DNA from: Bacteroidaceae bacterium
Lineage (GTDB): Bacteria; Bacteroidota; Bacteroidia; Bacteroidales; Barnesiellaceae_A
Length of the DNA: 40,587 nucleotides
NCBI GenBank assembly: GCA_017935645.1
Contig: JAGBHF010000020.1
Span: 1-40,587 of the forward strand
Direction: 5' to 3'
Of the stretch, positions 14,911 through 27,352 are shown piece by piece. The notes under the pieces are model-generated. The model was not told the origin of the DNA. It saw only the letters and a list, made by a program, of their open reading frames with translations, and made no database searches. Positions within the stretch are counted from its first letter, which is position 1, and each line of letters begins with the position of its first letter. Both the position numbers and the translations under genes were made by a program.

Positions 14911-17900
14911 ATGAATGTAAAGACATTTATTGATAGACCTATTCTCTCGGGTGTTATCTCTGTAGCTATTCTCATTATAGGTTTTATTTCACTATCGCAA
15001 CTTCCTGTTGAGCAGTTTCCCGAGATTGCTCCGCCTACCATCAGTATGTCGGCCAACTATGCAGGAGCAAGTGCCGAAACTGTGCAAAAGAGCGTCGTTA
15101 TTCCTCTTGAGGAGGCTATAAACGGTGTGGAAGATATGATGTATATGGTGTCATCATCGACCAATTCCGGCTCGGCCAATATACAGATTTACTTTCGCCA
15201 AGGTACCGATGGTGATATGGCTATGGTCAATGTTCAAAACCGTATGGCGCAAGCTCAAGGCCTCTTGCCTGCTGAAGTAACCCGTAGTGGTGTTACCGTG
15301 CGAAAACGCCAAACGAGTCGTATCAAGATGTTGGCTGTGTATAGCCCCGATAATACGTTCGACCAGAACTTCATAAGTAATTACATGAAAATCAACGTCG
15401 AGCCTCGCTTGTCACGTATTGCCGGTGTGGGTGAGGTCGACATTATGGGTGGTGACTATTCGTTGCGTATATGGCTCGATCCGGGCAAGATGGCTAAGTA
15501 TAATCTGATGCCGTCGGATATTCGTAAAGTCCTCGATGAACAAAATATTGAGTCACCTACAGGTACTTTGGGTGCCGACTCGGATAATACTTTCCGCTAT
15601 ACGTTGAAGTATAGAGGTAGATATGAAAAAGAGTCGGACTATGAAAATCTCGTTATTCGTGCTCAGAATGATGGTACTGTGTTGCGACTCAAAGATGTGG
15701 CGCGTGTCGAACTTGGCTCACGCAGTTATGAGTATGTAGGTACAGTAAATGGTCATCCCGGTGTGACTTGTATGATTTCTCAAACATCAGGCTCAAATGC
15801 CAATGAGATTATTGAGGATATTGACAAGGTCGTTGAGGAGATAAAGCAAGACTTGCCACGTGGCATGGAGATAGTCGACTTGATGAGTACCAAGGACTTC
15901 CTTGATGCTTCGATAAAGAATGTAATAAAGACACTTTTCGAGGCTATATTACTTGTAATATTGGTTGTCTATATTTTCTTGCAAAACCTGCGTTCGACCC
16001 TTATTCCGGCAGCATCTATTGTAGTATCGTTGGTCGGTACGTTTGCCTTCCTGTTGGTAGCAGGATTTAGTCTCAATCTTATCACCCTCTTTGCCTTGGT
16101 ACTTGTTATTGGTACGGTGGTTGATGATGCCATTGTAGTGGTCGAAGCCGTGCAAGCCAAGTTTGATGAAGGATACAAGTCGGCCTATGAAGCAACTGTG
16201 AGTGCAATGGGTGGTATAACAACTGCTTTGCTTACCACTACGTTTGTCTTTATGGCTGTGTTTATCCCGGTTAGTTTCATGGGTGGTACTACCGGTACGT
16301 TCTATACACAATTCGGATTGACAATGGCTGTAGCTGTGGGTATCTCATTGCTCAATGCGCTCACACTCAGTCCGGCTCTTTGTGCACTTATCTTGACTCC
16401 TCACGAAACAACTGCCGAAGGAAAGAAGTTGAGTTTCTCTTCTCGTTTTCACATTGCCTTCGAGGCAGCCTTTGGGCGTATTGTGAATAAATACAAAGGT
16501 GGCGTATCGTTCATGTTCAAGCATCGTTGGTTGTCGATGTTGCTTATTGTTATAGCCTGTGGCGGATTGTTCTATATGTTGCAAACAACCAAGACCGGTC
16601 TTGTTCCCAAAGAGGATATGGGTTCAATCAATATCGATGTACAGACACCTCCGGGTACAAACCTGTTGGAGACTATCAAGGTGATGAATGAAATTGACAA
16701 ACGCATCAGTGCCATTCCTCAAATTGAGGTTTACTCAAAGACTACGGGTCGTGGTATGATGAGTGGTCAAGGTGCATCATGCGGTATGTTTACCATCCGG
16801 TTGAAAAACTGGGATGAACGTAAGGAAAAGTCTGACGACATTGATTCGGTAATAGAAGAGATATATCGTCGCATTGCCGATATCAAATCGGCCAAGATCC
16901 TCGTCTTTACTCGCGGTATGATTCCGGGATATGGCGTGAGCAGTGGTTTTGAGCTTTATGTACAAGACCAAAAAGGTGGTAGCATTGAGGATTTGCAACG
17001 CATTACCAACAACCTTATAGCCGAGTTGAACGATCGACCTGAGATAGCCCGTGCATCTACCTCGTTCGACACCAAATATCCTCAATATCTGCTTGAGGTT
17101 GATGCCGCTCGTTGCAAGCGCAACGGGGTTTCGCCCGATGATGTACTTGATGTTATCTCGGGTTATATAGGTGGTAGCTATGCTTCTAACATGAATCGAT
17201 TCTCAAAGTTGTATCGTGTTATGTTGCAGGCTTCGCCCGAGTATCGTCTCGATACCGATGCCTTGAGCAATATGTTTGTGCGTAGTGACAAAGGCGAAAT
17301 GAGCCCTATAAATCAATATGTAACCCTTACACGTGTGTATGGAGCACAGTCTATTTCTCGTTTCAACCTCTTTACTGCTATTTCGGTCAATGGACAGCCT
17401 GCCAAGGGCTATAGCTCGGGTGAAGCTATTCAAGCCGTTCGTGAAGTAGCTGCCGAGGTACTTCCTGCAGGATATGGATTTGAATTTGGTGGTATGTCGC
17501 GAGAGGAGGCTTCATCCGGTAGGTCTACAATGGTAATATTCGCATTATGTATAGTCTTTATCTATCTCATTCTTTGTGCCTTGTATGAGAGCATCTTTAC
17601 TCCCATCGTCATCTTGCTCTCTGTTCCTTTTGGTTTGGCAGGTAGCTTCTTGTTTGCTCGCATGTTTGGCTTGGAGAATAATATCTACTTACAGATAGGT
17701 TTGCTTATGCTTATCGGTCTGTTAGCCAAGACAGCAATTCTGCTTACTGAGTTTGCTGCCGAACGTCGTCGCCAGGGTATGAGTATTGTCGATGCAGCCA
17801 TGTCGGCAGCCGAAGCTCGTTTGCGACCCATTCTTATGACCTCATTGACCATGATATTTGGTATGTTACCCTTGATGTTTGCCACCGGTGTGGGTGCTAA

Positions 17901-18039
17901 TGGTAATATTTCTATTGGTGTAGGTACAGTAGGTGGTATGCTCATTGGTACATTGGCATTGATTTTTATTGTTCCGGTGTTGTATATTATTTTCCGCACG
18001 TTAGAGGAGAAGATAATGCCCCGCAGATTGCTAAAATAG
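14911..18039 (+). CDS. RND efflux permease, HAE1 family
   Basis: This is a 1042-residue proton-driven inner-membrane pump of the AcrB/MexB type. The N-terminus reads MNVKTFIDRPILSGVISVAI. The loop motif VEQFPEIAPPTI follows, and the proton-relay pair Asp405-Asp406 sits in TM4 (GTVVDDAIVVVEAV). Other motifs are PVSFMGGTTGTFYTQFGLTMA and, near the C-terminus, PFGLAGSFLFARMFG and LMTSLTMIFGMLPLMFATG. Twelve membrane helices and two large periplasmic loops fit the family and length. Together with its neighbours it forms a complete tripartite pump. It belongs to the multidrug HAE1 type, not the metal CusA type, judged by the loop and TM4 motifs. Confidence 0.95.
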   Translation: MNVKTFIDRPILSGVISVAILIIGFISLSQLPVEQFPEIAPPTISMSANYAGASAETVQKSVVIPLEEAINGVEDMMYMVSSSTNSGSANIQIYFRQGTDGDMAMVNVQNRMAQAQGLLPAEVTRSGVTVRKRQTSRIKMLAVYSPDNTFDQNFISNYMKINVEPRLSRIAGVGEVDIMGGDYSLRIWLDPGKMAKYNLMPSDIRKVLDEQNIESPTGTLGADSDNTFRYTLKYRGRYEKESDYENLVIRAQNDGTVLRLKDVARVELGSRSYEYVGTVNGHPGVTCMISQTSGSNANEIIEDIDKVVEEIKQDLPRGMEIVDLMSTKDFLDASIKNVIKTLFEAILLVILVVYIFLQNLRSTLIPAASIVVSLVGTFAFLLVAGFSLNLITLFALVLVIGTVVDDAIVVVEAVQAKFDEGYKSAYEATVSAMGGITTALLTTTFVFMAVFIPVSFMGGTTGTFYTQFGLTMAVAVGISLLNALTLSPALCALILTPHETTAEGKKLSFSSRFHIAFEAAFGRIVNKYKGGVSFMFKHRWLSMLLIVIACGGLFYMLQTTKTGLVPKEDMGSINIDVQTPPGTNLLETIKVMNEIDKRISAIPQIEVYSKTTGRGMMSGQGASCGMFTIRLKNWDERKEKSDDIDSVIEEIYRRIADIKSAKILVFTRGMIPGYGVSSGFELYVQDQKGGSIEDLQRITNNLIAELNDRPEIARASTSFDTKYPQYLLEVDAARCKRNGVSPDDVLDVISGYIGGSYASNMNRFSKLYRVMLQASPEYRLDTDALSNMFVRSDKGEMSPINQYVTLTRVYGAQSISRFNLFTAISVNGQPAKGYSSGEAIQAVREVAAEVLPAGYGFEFGGMSREEASSGRSTMVIFALCIVFIYLILCALYESIFTPIVILLSVPFGLAGSFLFARMFGLENNIYLQIGLLMLIGLLAKTAILLTEFAAERRRQGMSIVDAAMSAAEARLRPILMTSLTMIFGMLPLMFATGVGANGNISIGVGTVGGMLIGTLALIFIVPVLYIIFRTLEEKIMPRRLLK

Positions 18040-18051
18040 AATGTTAAGCGT

Positions 18052-19434
18052 ATGAAAAAGAATATATTATTTGCAGTGACAATGTGGCTGCTTACAATGA
18101 GCAGTTGCAATTTATATACACAATATAAGCAACCCGAGTTGCCTGTGGTCGATAGTCTTTATCAACGATTACCTATCGATACTACTGTTATATCGGTCGA
18201 TAATACTTCAATAGGATATATGTCGTGGCGTGCCGTCTTTACCGATACGTTGCTGCAAAACTGGATTGAACACGGTCTCTCGCATAATACCGACTTGAAG
18301 ATAGCGCAATTGCGCGTTGAGCAAGCCGAAGCAGCTTTGTTACAATCGCGATTGGCTTTCATCCCGAGCTTAAATTTTTCGGCCCAAGGCGGACTTAATC
18401 AATTTACCGGAAGTGAGCTCAAAACATCGTTTAACTTGGCTGTTATGGCCGATTGGGAGTTGGACATATTTGGTAAACAACTCAATACCACTCGTGCATT
18501 GCAGGCTGTCTTAGAGCAAACTCAAGCATATAAACAGGCAGTTCAAACAAAGTTAATTGCCACCATTGCCGATAGCTATTTTACGTTGCTTATGCTCGAT
18601 GAGCAGTTGGAGATAAGCCGTCGTACACTAGATACTTGGGAGGAGAATATTCGTACACTTGAGGCATTGAAGCGTGCCGGTAAAACCAATGAGGCTGCCG
18701 TATTGCAAGCTAAGGCCAATCGCCTTAATGTCGAAGGTTCGGTGTTGACATTAGAGCGTCGTATCATCGAACAAGAAAACTCACTATCGGTATTGTTGGG
18801 TATGGCTCCGGCTATGTTGCAACGTGGCAACTTGTCCGATCAAGTTTTCCCTGAAGAGCTGTCGGTGGGTATTCCATTGCAATTATTAAGTTTCCGACCC
18901 GATGTGCGTCAAGCTGAATATGCTCTTGCCGAGGCTTTCTATATGACAAATGTAGCTCATGCCAATTTTTATCCCTCTATATCACTTACCGGGTCGGCCG
19001 GTTGGACCAATAATGGTGCAACAATAACCAATCCTGTCGGATGGCTGCTCAATGCACTTGGCTCGTTGGTGCAACCTTTGTTCAATCAAGGTAAGAATGT
19101 TGCCAACCTCAAGATTGCCGAGGCTCAACAAGAAGAGGCACTCTTGTTGTTCCGTCAATCGCTGCTTAATGCCGGTGCCGAGGTAAATAATGCCTTGGTA
19201 CAATGGCAAACGGCTCGCAAGCGTATTGACATAGATGCCAAACAAATATTGAACTTGCAAGCGGCTATATGGAATACGCGATTGTTGATGAAACATGGTA
19301 GTGCCAACTACCTCGAGGTACTTACAGCGCAACAAAATCTATTGCAAGCCGAGTTGATGCAAGCATCCGACCGATACGAAGAGATACAAGGTGTTATCTC
19401 ACTCTTTCACGCCCTTGGCGGTGGTGTGGAGTGA
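18052..19434 (+). CDS. TolC/NodT-family outer-membrane efflux lipoprotein
   Basis: This is a 460-residue outer-membrane channel of the NodT type. The lipobox is at Cys19 (MSSC), followed by the YKQPELPV segment usual in OprM-like proteins. Two OEP repeats are visible: the first with WIEHGLSHNTDLKIAQLRVEQAEA and a WELDIFGK motif, the second with RPDVRQAEYALAEAFYMTNVAHANFYPSISLTG split by a short linker. The last third has GSANYLEVLTAQQNLL, typical of the family. It starts 12 bases after the permease stop. A strong hairpin terminator ends the operon. Confidence 0.94.
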   Translation: MKKNILFAVTMWLLTMSSCNLYTQYKQPELPVVDSLYQRLPIDTTVISVDNTSIGYMSWRAVFTDTLLQNWIEHGLSHNTDLKIAQLRVEQAEAALLQSRLAFIPSLNFSAQGGLNQFTGSELKTSFNLAVMADWELDIFGKQLNTTRALQAVLEQTQAYKQAVQTKLIATIADSYFTLLMLDEQLEISRRTLDTWEENIRTLEALKRAGKTNEAAVLQAKANRLNVEGSVLTLERRIIEQENSLSVLLGMAPAMLQRGNLSDQVFPEELSVGIPLQLLSFRPDVRQAEYALAEAFYMTNVAHANFYPSISLTGSAGWTNNGATITNPVGWLLNALGSLVQPLFNQGKNVANLKIAEAQQEEALLLFRQSLLNAGAEVNNALVQWQTARKRIDIDAKQILNLQAAIWNTRLLMKHGSANYLEVLTAQQNLLQAELMQASDRYEEIQGVISLFHALGGGVE

Positions 19435-19492
19435 TATTCAATTGTTGGATATTAATTCGTTACCACTCTAACTGAGCGTATAAGTATAAATT

Positions 19493-19525
19493 AATCGCCT
19501 CGCTACATCGAGTAGCGAGGCGATT
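19493..19525. terminator. Strong bidirectional terminator, efflux operon / beta-galactosidase
   Basis: AATCGCCTCGCTAC (19493-19506) pairs perfectly with 19512-19525 over 14 bp around the loop ATCGA. It lies between the convergent ends of the channel gene and the beta-galactosidase gene. U runs are short on both sides but the GC-rich stem is strong. Confidence 0.75.
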
Positions 19526-19545
19526 TGTATATGATAATCATTTCT

Positions 19546-22671
<3,126 letters not shown>

Positions 22672-22679
22672 TTATATGT

Positions 22680-23366
22680 TTATTTCTTGGTACTTACTGC
22701 CAACAATACACCTAATACGATACCCAATAGAGCCGCAAACAAAACTCGTTGCTCGGTAGGCAAAAGGAAGGTAATAGTGTGAGCGGGATACCAGAAGAAA
22801 GGAATGGTTTTCTTGAAAACAAAGCCCCATTGAGCGTTCCAGTTGATATTGGCAAACATCTCGGCCATAGGAATAGGAGTGATGAGAGCCTTTACCGAGC
22901 CACCGCAACGTGCAATGTGTGCATCGGTTATCTTGTGGAATGTCATAAATACAGGAGCAAAGATTGTATTCATGGCTACCGATACTGAGAGTGCTACTAA
23001 TACCTTTTCCCATGAGAAATCGGCCGACTTGAGAAGTGAGGTGGCATCTGCTAAGCCCAATTTCTCGAGGAATACCGGAGTACCGGCCGAGAAGATAGTC
23101 ATGGCCATGCTGATACCCATACCCAAGAAACCCCATACAACGGCGCGGGGAATTATACCGAAAGTCTTAGAATAATACGAGCCGGTGCTGATGCGGTGTC
23201 CGAGCATTTCTCCCATGGTCGATAGGATGCCAAACTTTAGGAAACTCATTATCATACCATGCTCGGCATTGAATGTTTTATACCATGCATATACGGGTTC
23301 GATAACAAAGAAGGGCAAGAATAAAGCCACTACACATACTGCAAAGATTAAATCGCTCTTTTTCAT
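22680..23366 (-). CDS. Mpv17/PMP22-like integral membrane protein
   Basis: This is a 228-residue membrane protein with about four or five hydrophobic segments (LIFAVCVVALFLPFFVI, AVVWGFLGMGISMAMTIF, VLVALSVSVAMNTIFAPVFM, VLFAALLGIVLGVLLAV). The C-terminal part resembles the Mpv17/PMP22 signature: an aromatic stretch with FWYPAHTITFLLPTEQRVLF in the place of the WP...Q.INF..VP...R pattern. Eukaryotic members are inner-membrane channels of mitochondria and peroxisomes. The bacterial function is not known. The ATG at 23366 is preferred over one 19 codons upstream because it starts the first helix cleanly. It probably shares a transcript with the beta-galactosidase gene. Confidence 0.7.
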   Translation of the reverse strand: MKKSDLIFAVCVVALFLPFFVIEPVYAWYKTFNAEHGMIMSFLKFGILSTMGEMLGHRISTGSYYSKTFGIIPRAVVWGFLGMGISMAMTIFSAGTPVFLEKLGLADATSLLKSADFSWEKVLVALSVSVAMNTIFAPVFMTFHKITDAHIARCGGSVKALITPIPMAEMFANINWNAQWGFVFKKTIPFFWYPAHTITFLLPTEQRVLFAALLGIVLGVLLAVSTKK

Positions 23367-23420
23367 AGTATTACTGATATTTGTTTTTGTTTGTTTGCTG
23401 ATTTGTTTTCTCTCAATTAG

Positions 23421-23428
23421 CAAAGATA
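23421..23428 (-). promoter_or_regulatory. Promoter -7 box for the Mpv17-like/beta-galactosidase unit
   Basis: On the minus strand the bases read TATCTTTG, a perfect TAnnTTTG, 55 bases before the chosen start. No good TTG partner is seen at the usual spacing. Confidence 0.4.
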
Positions 23429-23480
23429 ATGAGAATTTTCGGTTTTATAATAATGATTGATACTCTTTTAGGAATATGAT

Positions 23481-23514
23481 AAAGAAAAAGCCCGATAACG
23501 CGAGGTTACCGGGC
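23481..23514 (-). terminator. Terminator after the class II ribonucleotide reductase gene
   Basis: GCCCGATAAC (23490-23499) and GTTACCGGGC (23505-23514) form a 10-base stem with one mismatch and a 5-base loop. On the minus strand it is followed by CTTTTTCTTT. It lies 22 bases after the stop codon of the reductase. Confidence 0.75.
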
Positions 23515-23535
23515 AATTGATAAATAAATAATTAA

Positions 23536-26112
23536 TTATCCGCAACGTGATGTACCGCAGTTGGTACAGATAAGACAGCCTTCTTGATAAATAAGGGTCT
23601 CTTGCTTGCAATTGGGACAGGTTTGTCCGCTGGCTTGCATACCGTTGGGAAGATATTTTTTCAGAGCACGTTCTACACCGTTTTTCCATGTATTGATAGT
23701 CTGGCTATCAAGTTCGAGGCTGGCTACAAGCTTCAATACTTGGTCGATGGGCATGCCATAACGCAATACGCCCGATATGAGTTTGGCGTAGTTCCAATAT
23801 TCGGGATTGAACTTATCCGACAATCCTTCGATTGTAATTTTGTAACCACGTTTGTTGACAAATTGGAAGTCGTATCGTTTGTTACCATCGGCATCGATAG
23901 CTTTGATAATCTTACCTTTAGTCACATTCTTGGGACAGAAGATACCATCATCGTCATCGGCAAAACCGGTAAAGATTTCGTAAGGTTTACCGTCGAGCAA
24001 GCCAACAAACGCAATCCATTTCTCTTTGTTGTTTTGGAAACGAACAACATCGGCTTCCAACTCGATGGGGCGTTTGTGTGCAACAATGGGTGCAGACGAT
24101 ACCATTGCAGCTTCGGCGGCTGCAGCTTCGGCAGCTTTACGTTTCTCTTTCTCCTCTTTTTCTTTGCTTACCGAGATGAGTACACCCGAGCGTGAACCGT
24201 CGCGATATACGGTACAGCCTTTACAACCCGAGCGCCATGCCTCTACATAGAGGTCGTTTACAAGTTCTTCGCTTACATCACTGGGCAAGTTGATAGTAAC
24301 GCTGATTGAGTGGTCGACCCATTTTTGTACACGACCTTGCATGCGTACCTTTTGCAACCAGTCGACATCGTTCGATGTGGCCTTGAAGTAGGGCGATTTG
24401 GCAACCAATTCGTCAATCTCTTCTTGAGTATATTTGTTGTTAACCTCCATGCCGTTGGCTTCCATCCAAGTAATAAACTTGTGGTGGTATACAATATACT
24501 CTTCAAAGGCATCGCCATTCTCATCCCAGAAGTCGGGATGTGCATCGGGATCGTTGGGGTTAACTTTGCGACGACGCTTGTATACGGGCAAGAATACGGG
24601 CTCGATACCTGAGGTTGTTTGTGTCATGAGGCTGGTTGTACCGGTAGGTGCTATGGTAAGACATGCAATATTGCGACGACCATATTTTACCATCAATTCA
24701 TATAATTCGGGGTCGGCCTCTTTCAAGCGGTTGATGAACGGGTTGTTTTCCTCGCGTTTAGCATCGAATATCTCAAAAGCACCACGCTCACGAGCCAACT
24801 CTACCGACGAGCGGTAAGCTGCCAAAGCCAATGTGCGGTGTACATTCTCTGACATGGCTGTTGCCTCTTCGGTACCATAACGCAAGCCGAGTGATGCAAT
24901 CATATCGCCTTCGGCTGTTGTACCTACACCGGTGCGACGACCTTGCAATGTACGGGTGCGAATTTTGTTCCAGAGGTTCAACTCGGTATGTTTTACTTCG
25001 TCGGTTTCGGGGTCGGTAGTAATCTTTTCGATAATCTTTTCGATTTTCTCCATCTCAAGGTCGATAATATCGTCCATGATGCGTTGTGCCTTGGCAATGT
25101 GCGACTTGAACAAGTCGTAGTCGAAGTATGCCTCGGGAGTGAAAGGATTGACAACGTATGAGTAGAGGTTGATGGCCAACAAGCGACAGCTATCGTAGGG
25201 GCACAAAGGTATCTCGCCACAAGGGTTGGTAGATACAGTCTTGAAGCCTAAGTCGGCGTAGCAATCGGGTACTGATTCGCGACGGATTGTATCCCAGAAC
25301 AATACTCCGGGCTCGGCCGATTTCCATGCGTTGTGTACTATTTTACGCCATATTTCACGAGCATTTACCTCCTTGGTAACATAGGGGTCGGTGGCTTCAA
25401 TAGGGTATTGTTGGATGTAGGGCTCGCCCGATATAGCACACTCCATGAAACGGTCGTCGATTTTTACCGATACATTGGCTCCGGTTACTTTACCTTCGGT
25501 CATTTTTGCATCGATAAATGACTCCGAATCGGGGTGCTTGATAGATACAGTGAGCATCAATGCACCACGACGACCATCCTGAGCTACCTCGCGAGTAGAG
25601 TTGGAGAAACGTTCCATAAAGGGAACCAAACCGGTAGAAGTGAGTGCCGAGTTCTTTACGGGTGAACCTTTGGGGCGAATGTGCGACAAGTCATGACCTA
25701 CACCACCGCGACGTTTCATGAGTTGTACTTGCTCTTCGTCTATCTTGATAATACCACCATACGAGTCGGGTTCACCAGTCAAGCCTACTACAAAACAATT
25801 TGAGAGAGAACCTATCTGGAAGTTGTTACCAATACCAGTCATGGGGCTACCTTGAGGAACAATGTAGCGGAAGTGTGACATGAGGTCGAACAACTCTTGT
25901 GCCGACATGGGGTTGCTGTACTTTTGTTCGATGCGTGCTATCTCGTTGGCAATGCGCCAGTGCATGTCATCGGGTGTTTTTTCATAAATATTACCAAATG
26001 AGTCCTTCAATGCATACTTGTTTACCCATACACGGGCTGCAAGTTCGTCACCTTTGAAGTACTCGCGCGAAGCGGAAAATGCCTCGTCATAAGTGTAGAT
26101 TTTCTGTTCCAC
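23536..26112 (-). CDS. nrdJ: Adenosylcobalamin-dependent ribonucleotide reductase (class II)
   Basis: This is an 858-residue B12-dependent enzyme that reduces ribonucleotides to deoxyribonucleotides without oxygen. The first redox Cys is Cys106 in SLSNCFVVG. The radical-site motif NPCGE has Cys297 and Glu299. RRGGVGHDLSHIRP, LAPTGTTSLMTQTTSGIEP-like (residues about 500) and DQVLKLVASLE are typical of the long vitamin B12-dependent form. The C-terminus ends in a zinc-ribbon/redox tail with CPNC and CTNC pairs. A Lys/Glu/Ala-rich linker at about 640-665 precedes the C-terminal TSCPD-like domain. The call rests on this long form with a zinc tail; no activase gene (nrdG) is near. It needs the cofactor that the 5-12 kb locus imports. 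Confidence 0.95.
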   Translation of the reverse strand: MEQKIYTYDEAFSASREYFKGDELAARVWVNKYALKDSFGNIYEKTPDDMHWRIANEIARIEQKYSNPMSAQELFDLMSHFRYIVPQGSPMTGIGNNFQIGSLSNCFVVGLTGEPDSYGGIIKIDEEQVQLMKRRGGVGHDLSHIRPKGSPVKNSALTSTGLVPFMERFSNSTREVAQDGRRGALMLTVSIKHPDSESFIDAKMTEGKVTGANVSVKIDDRFMECAISGEPYIQQYPIEATDPYVTKEVNAREIWRKIVHNAWKSAEPGVLFWDTIRRESVPDCYADLGFKTVSTNPCGEIPLCPYDSCRLLAINLYSYVVNPFTPEAYFDYDLFKSHIAKAQRIMDDIIDLEMEKIEKIIEKITTDPETDEVKHTELNLWNKIRTRTLQGRRTGVGTTAEGDMIASLGLRYGTEEATAMSENVHRTLALAAYRSSVELARERGAFEIFDAKREENNPFINRLKEADPELYELMVKYGRRNIACLTIAPTGTTSLMTQTTSGIEPVFLPVYKRRRKVNPNDPDAHPDFWDENGDAFEEYIVYHHKFITWMEANGMEVNNKYTQEEIDELVAKSPYFKATSNDVDWLQKVRMQGRVQKWVDHSISVTINLPSDVSEELVNDLYVEAWRSGCKGCTVYRDGSRSGVLISVSKEKEEKEKRKAAEAAAAEAAMVSSAPIVAHKRPIELEADVVRFQNNKEKWIAFVGLLDGKPYEIFTGFADDDDGIFCPKNVTKGKIIKAIDADGNKRYDFQFVNKRGYKITIEGLSDKFNPEYWNYAKLISGVLRYGMPIDQVLKLVASLELDSQTINTWKNGVERALKKYLPNGMQASGQTCPNCKQETLIYQEGCLICTNCGTSRCG

Positions 26113-26558
26113 GTTCTCCTAAAATATATAAATCGTTAATACAATACGTTGTAATGGGTGTGCAAGGCTGTAAATTTTGCACTGCAAGTATAAGTAAAAT
26201 AATTGTAACTCGTGGTGTTTTTGGATAAAAATTTTTTCCGACTCTTGGTGAAAGTTTTCTATTCTAAAAAATAAAATATTGAAATACAATGTTTTAGTGT
26301 TTTGATTTTGTAAAAAAGTTTTCCAAAAATTAGTTTTTAGTGATAGAATGGTTGTGATTTTTGAGAAAGTAAGCTCGTGTGTAGAGGTAGGTGTATAAAT
26401 ATAATATATATGGCTTTATTCTGAATAAAGTTGATTTTTTTTAAATCTTTTATAATATGTGTGATTTAGATAAAAAATATATTATATATAATAATGTATG
26501 TTTTAATTGATAAACTTCTTATTGTTGTATGTTGTTGTTCTAATAAAATTTGCTTTGT
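26113..26558. other. Divergent AT-rich region, nrdJ / SOD
   Basis: These 446 bases hold no recognisable gene. On the minus strand TATACTTG at 26192-26185 (one mismatch to TAnnTTTG) is a weak candidate for nrdJ. An exact 17-base palindrome, CTTTATTCTGAATAAAG, is at 26414-26430, followed by TTGATTTTTTTT. No cobalamin riboswitch core is present upstream of nrdJ. No convincing promoter for the SOD gene is seen. Confidence 0.4.
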
Positions 26559-27293
26559 ATGATAGTGTTAGTTTTTATATTAGTTTTGTTGACATTCTCA
26601 AATGTTTATGCCGAGAAATTTTCTCAACCGGTCGATTCTATACCCATGTTGCAGCTTGTTAGTTTGCCGTATGATTACGATGACTTACAACCTGTGATAA
26701 GTGAGCGTACCATGCAGTTGCATCATGGTAAACATTTGCAAGGTTATGTCGATCGTCTTGCGAGATATATTATTAATACACCCTATAATAATATGCCTCT
26801 TAGTCGCATAGTGATAATGTCCGATAGTTCCGTTTACGACCAAGAGATATTTGATAATGCCGGACAAGTGTTAAATCACAATCTCTATTTCTTGCAGTTT
26901 TCGCCACATGGTGGAGGTGAGCCACAAGGAGCATTGGCCAAAGCAATTGTCAACAGGTGGGGTAGTTTTGAGGAATTTAAGCATGCATTTACTCAAAATG
27001 GCTCTCAACTTTTTGGCTCGGGTTGGGTATGGTTGGCTTGCGATCATGAAGGGCGTCTTTACATTGTCCAAGAACCCAATGGTGGAAATCCTGTAACACA
27101 TGGTTTGACTCCCTTGTTGGGAATAGATGTGTGGGAGCATGCTTACTATCTCGACTATCAAAATCGCCGCACCGACCACATCGATGCTGTGTGGAATATT
27201 ATCGATTGGCCTGTTATTGAGGCTCGTTATGAAGCTACCGGAGTATCGGACAATTGTTGTCAAACAGCAGTAGAAAAGATGTGGGAAGAGTAG
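26559..27293 (+). CDS. Exported iron/manganese superoxide dismutase
   Basis: This is a 244-residue Fe/Mn-family superoxide dismutase. Metal ligands are His55 (LHHGKHLQGYV), His107 (LNHNLYFLQFSP), Asp190 and His194 (GIDVWEHAYYLDYQNRR). GSGWVWL is present. Gln103 in NAGQVLNH sits where iron-type enzymes carry their active-site Gln, which suggests Fe or cambialistic use. Unlike the usual cytosolic enzyme of about 193 residues, it starts with a hydrophobic segment (MIVLVFILVLLTFSNVYA) that reads as a signal peptide, and it has a further insertion near residues 72-95. It should therefore act outside the cytoplasm. The ATG at 26559 is used; a TTG three codons earlier is less likely. Confidence 0.88.
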   Translation: MIVLVFILVLLTFSNVYAEKFSQPVDSIPMLQLVSLPYDYDDLQPVISERTMQLHHGKHLQGYVDRLARYIINTPYNNMPLSRIVIMSDSSVYDQEIFDNAGQVLNHNLYFLQFSPHGGGEPQGALAKAIVNRWGSFEEFKHAFTQNGSQLFGSGWVWLACDHEGRLYIVQEPNGGNPVTHGLTPLLGIDVWEHAYYLDYQNRRTDHIDAVWNIIDWPVIEARYEATGVSDNCCQTAVEKMWEE

Positions 27294-27301
27294 GGGTGGT
27301 A

Positions 27302-27332
27302 TTGTTTAGTTATTAATAAATTTATATTTTTG
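27302..27332 (+). promoter_or_regulatory. Promoter of the flavin reductase gene
   Basis: TTG at 27302-27304, a 20-base spacer and TATTTTTG at 27325-27332 match the Bacteroidetes consensus. The ATG follows 20 bases after the box. The gene is therefore transcribed on its own even though the SOD gene ends only 59 bases upstream. Confidence 0.65.
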
Positions 27333-27352
27333 CCATAAAATTATTAAAGATT

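Noticed and set aside
26113..26300. Cobalamin riboswitch before nrdJ
   Set aside because: No GCCACTG, no B12 box and no core motif is present on the minus strand upstream of the gene.
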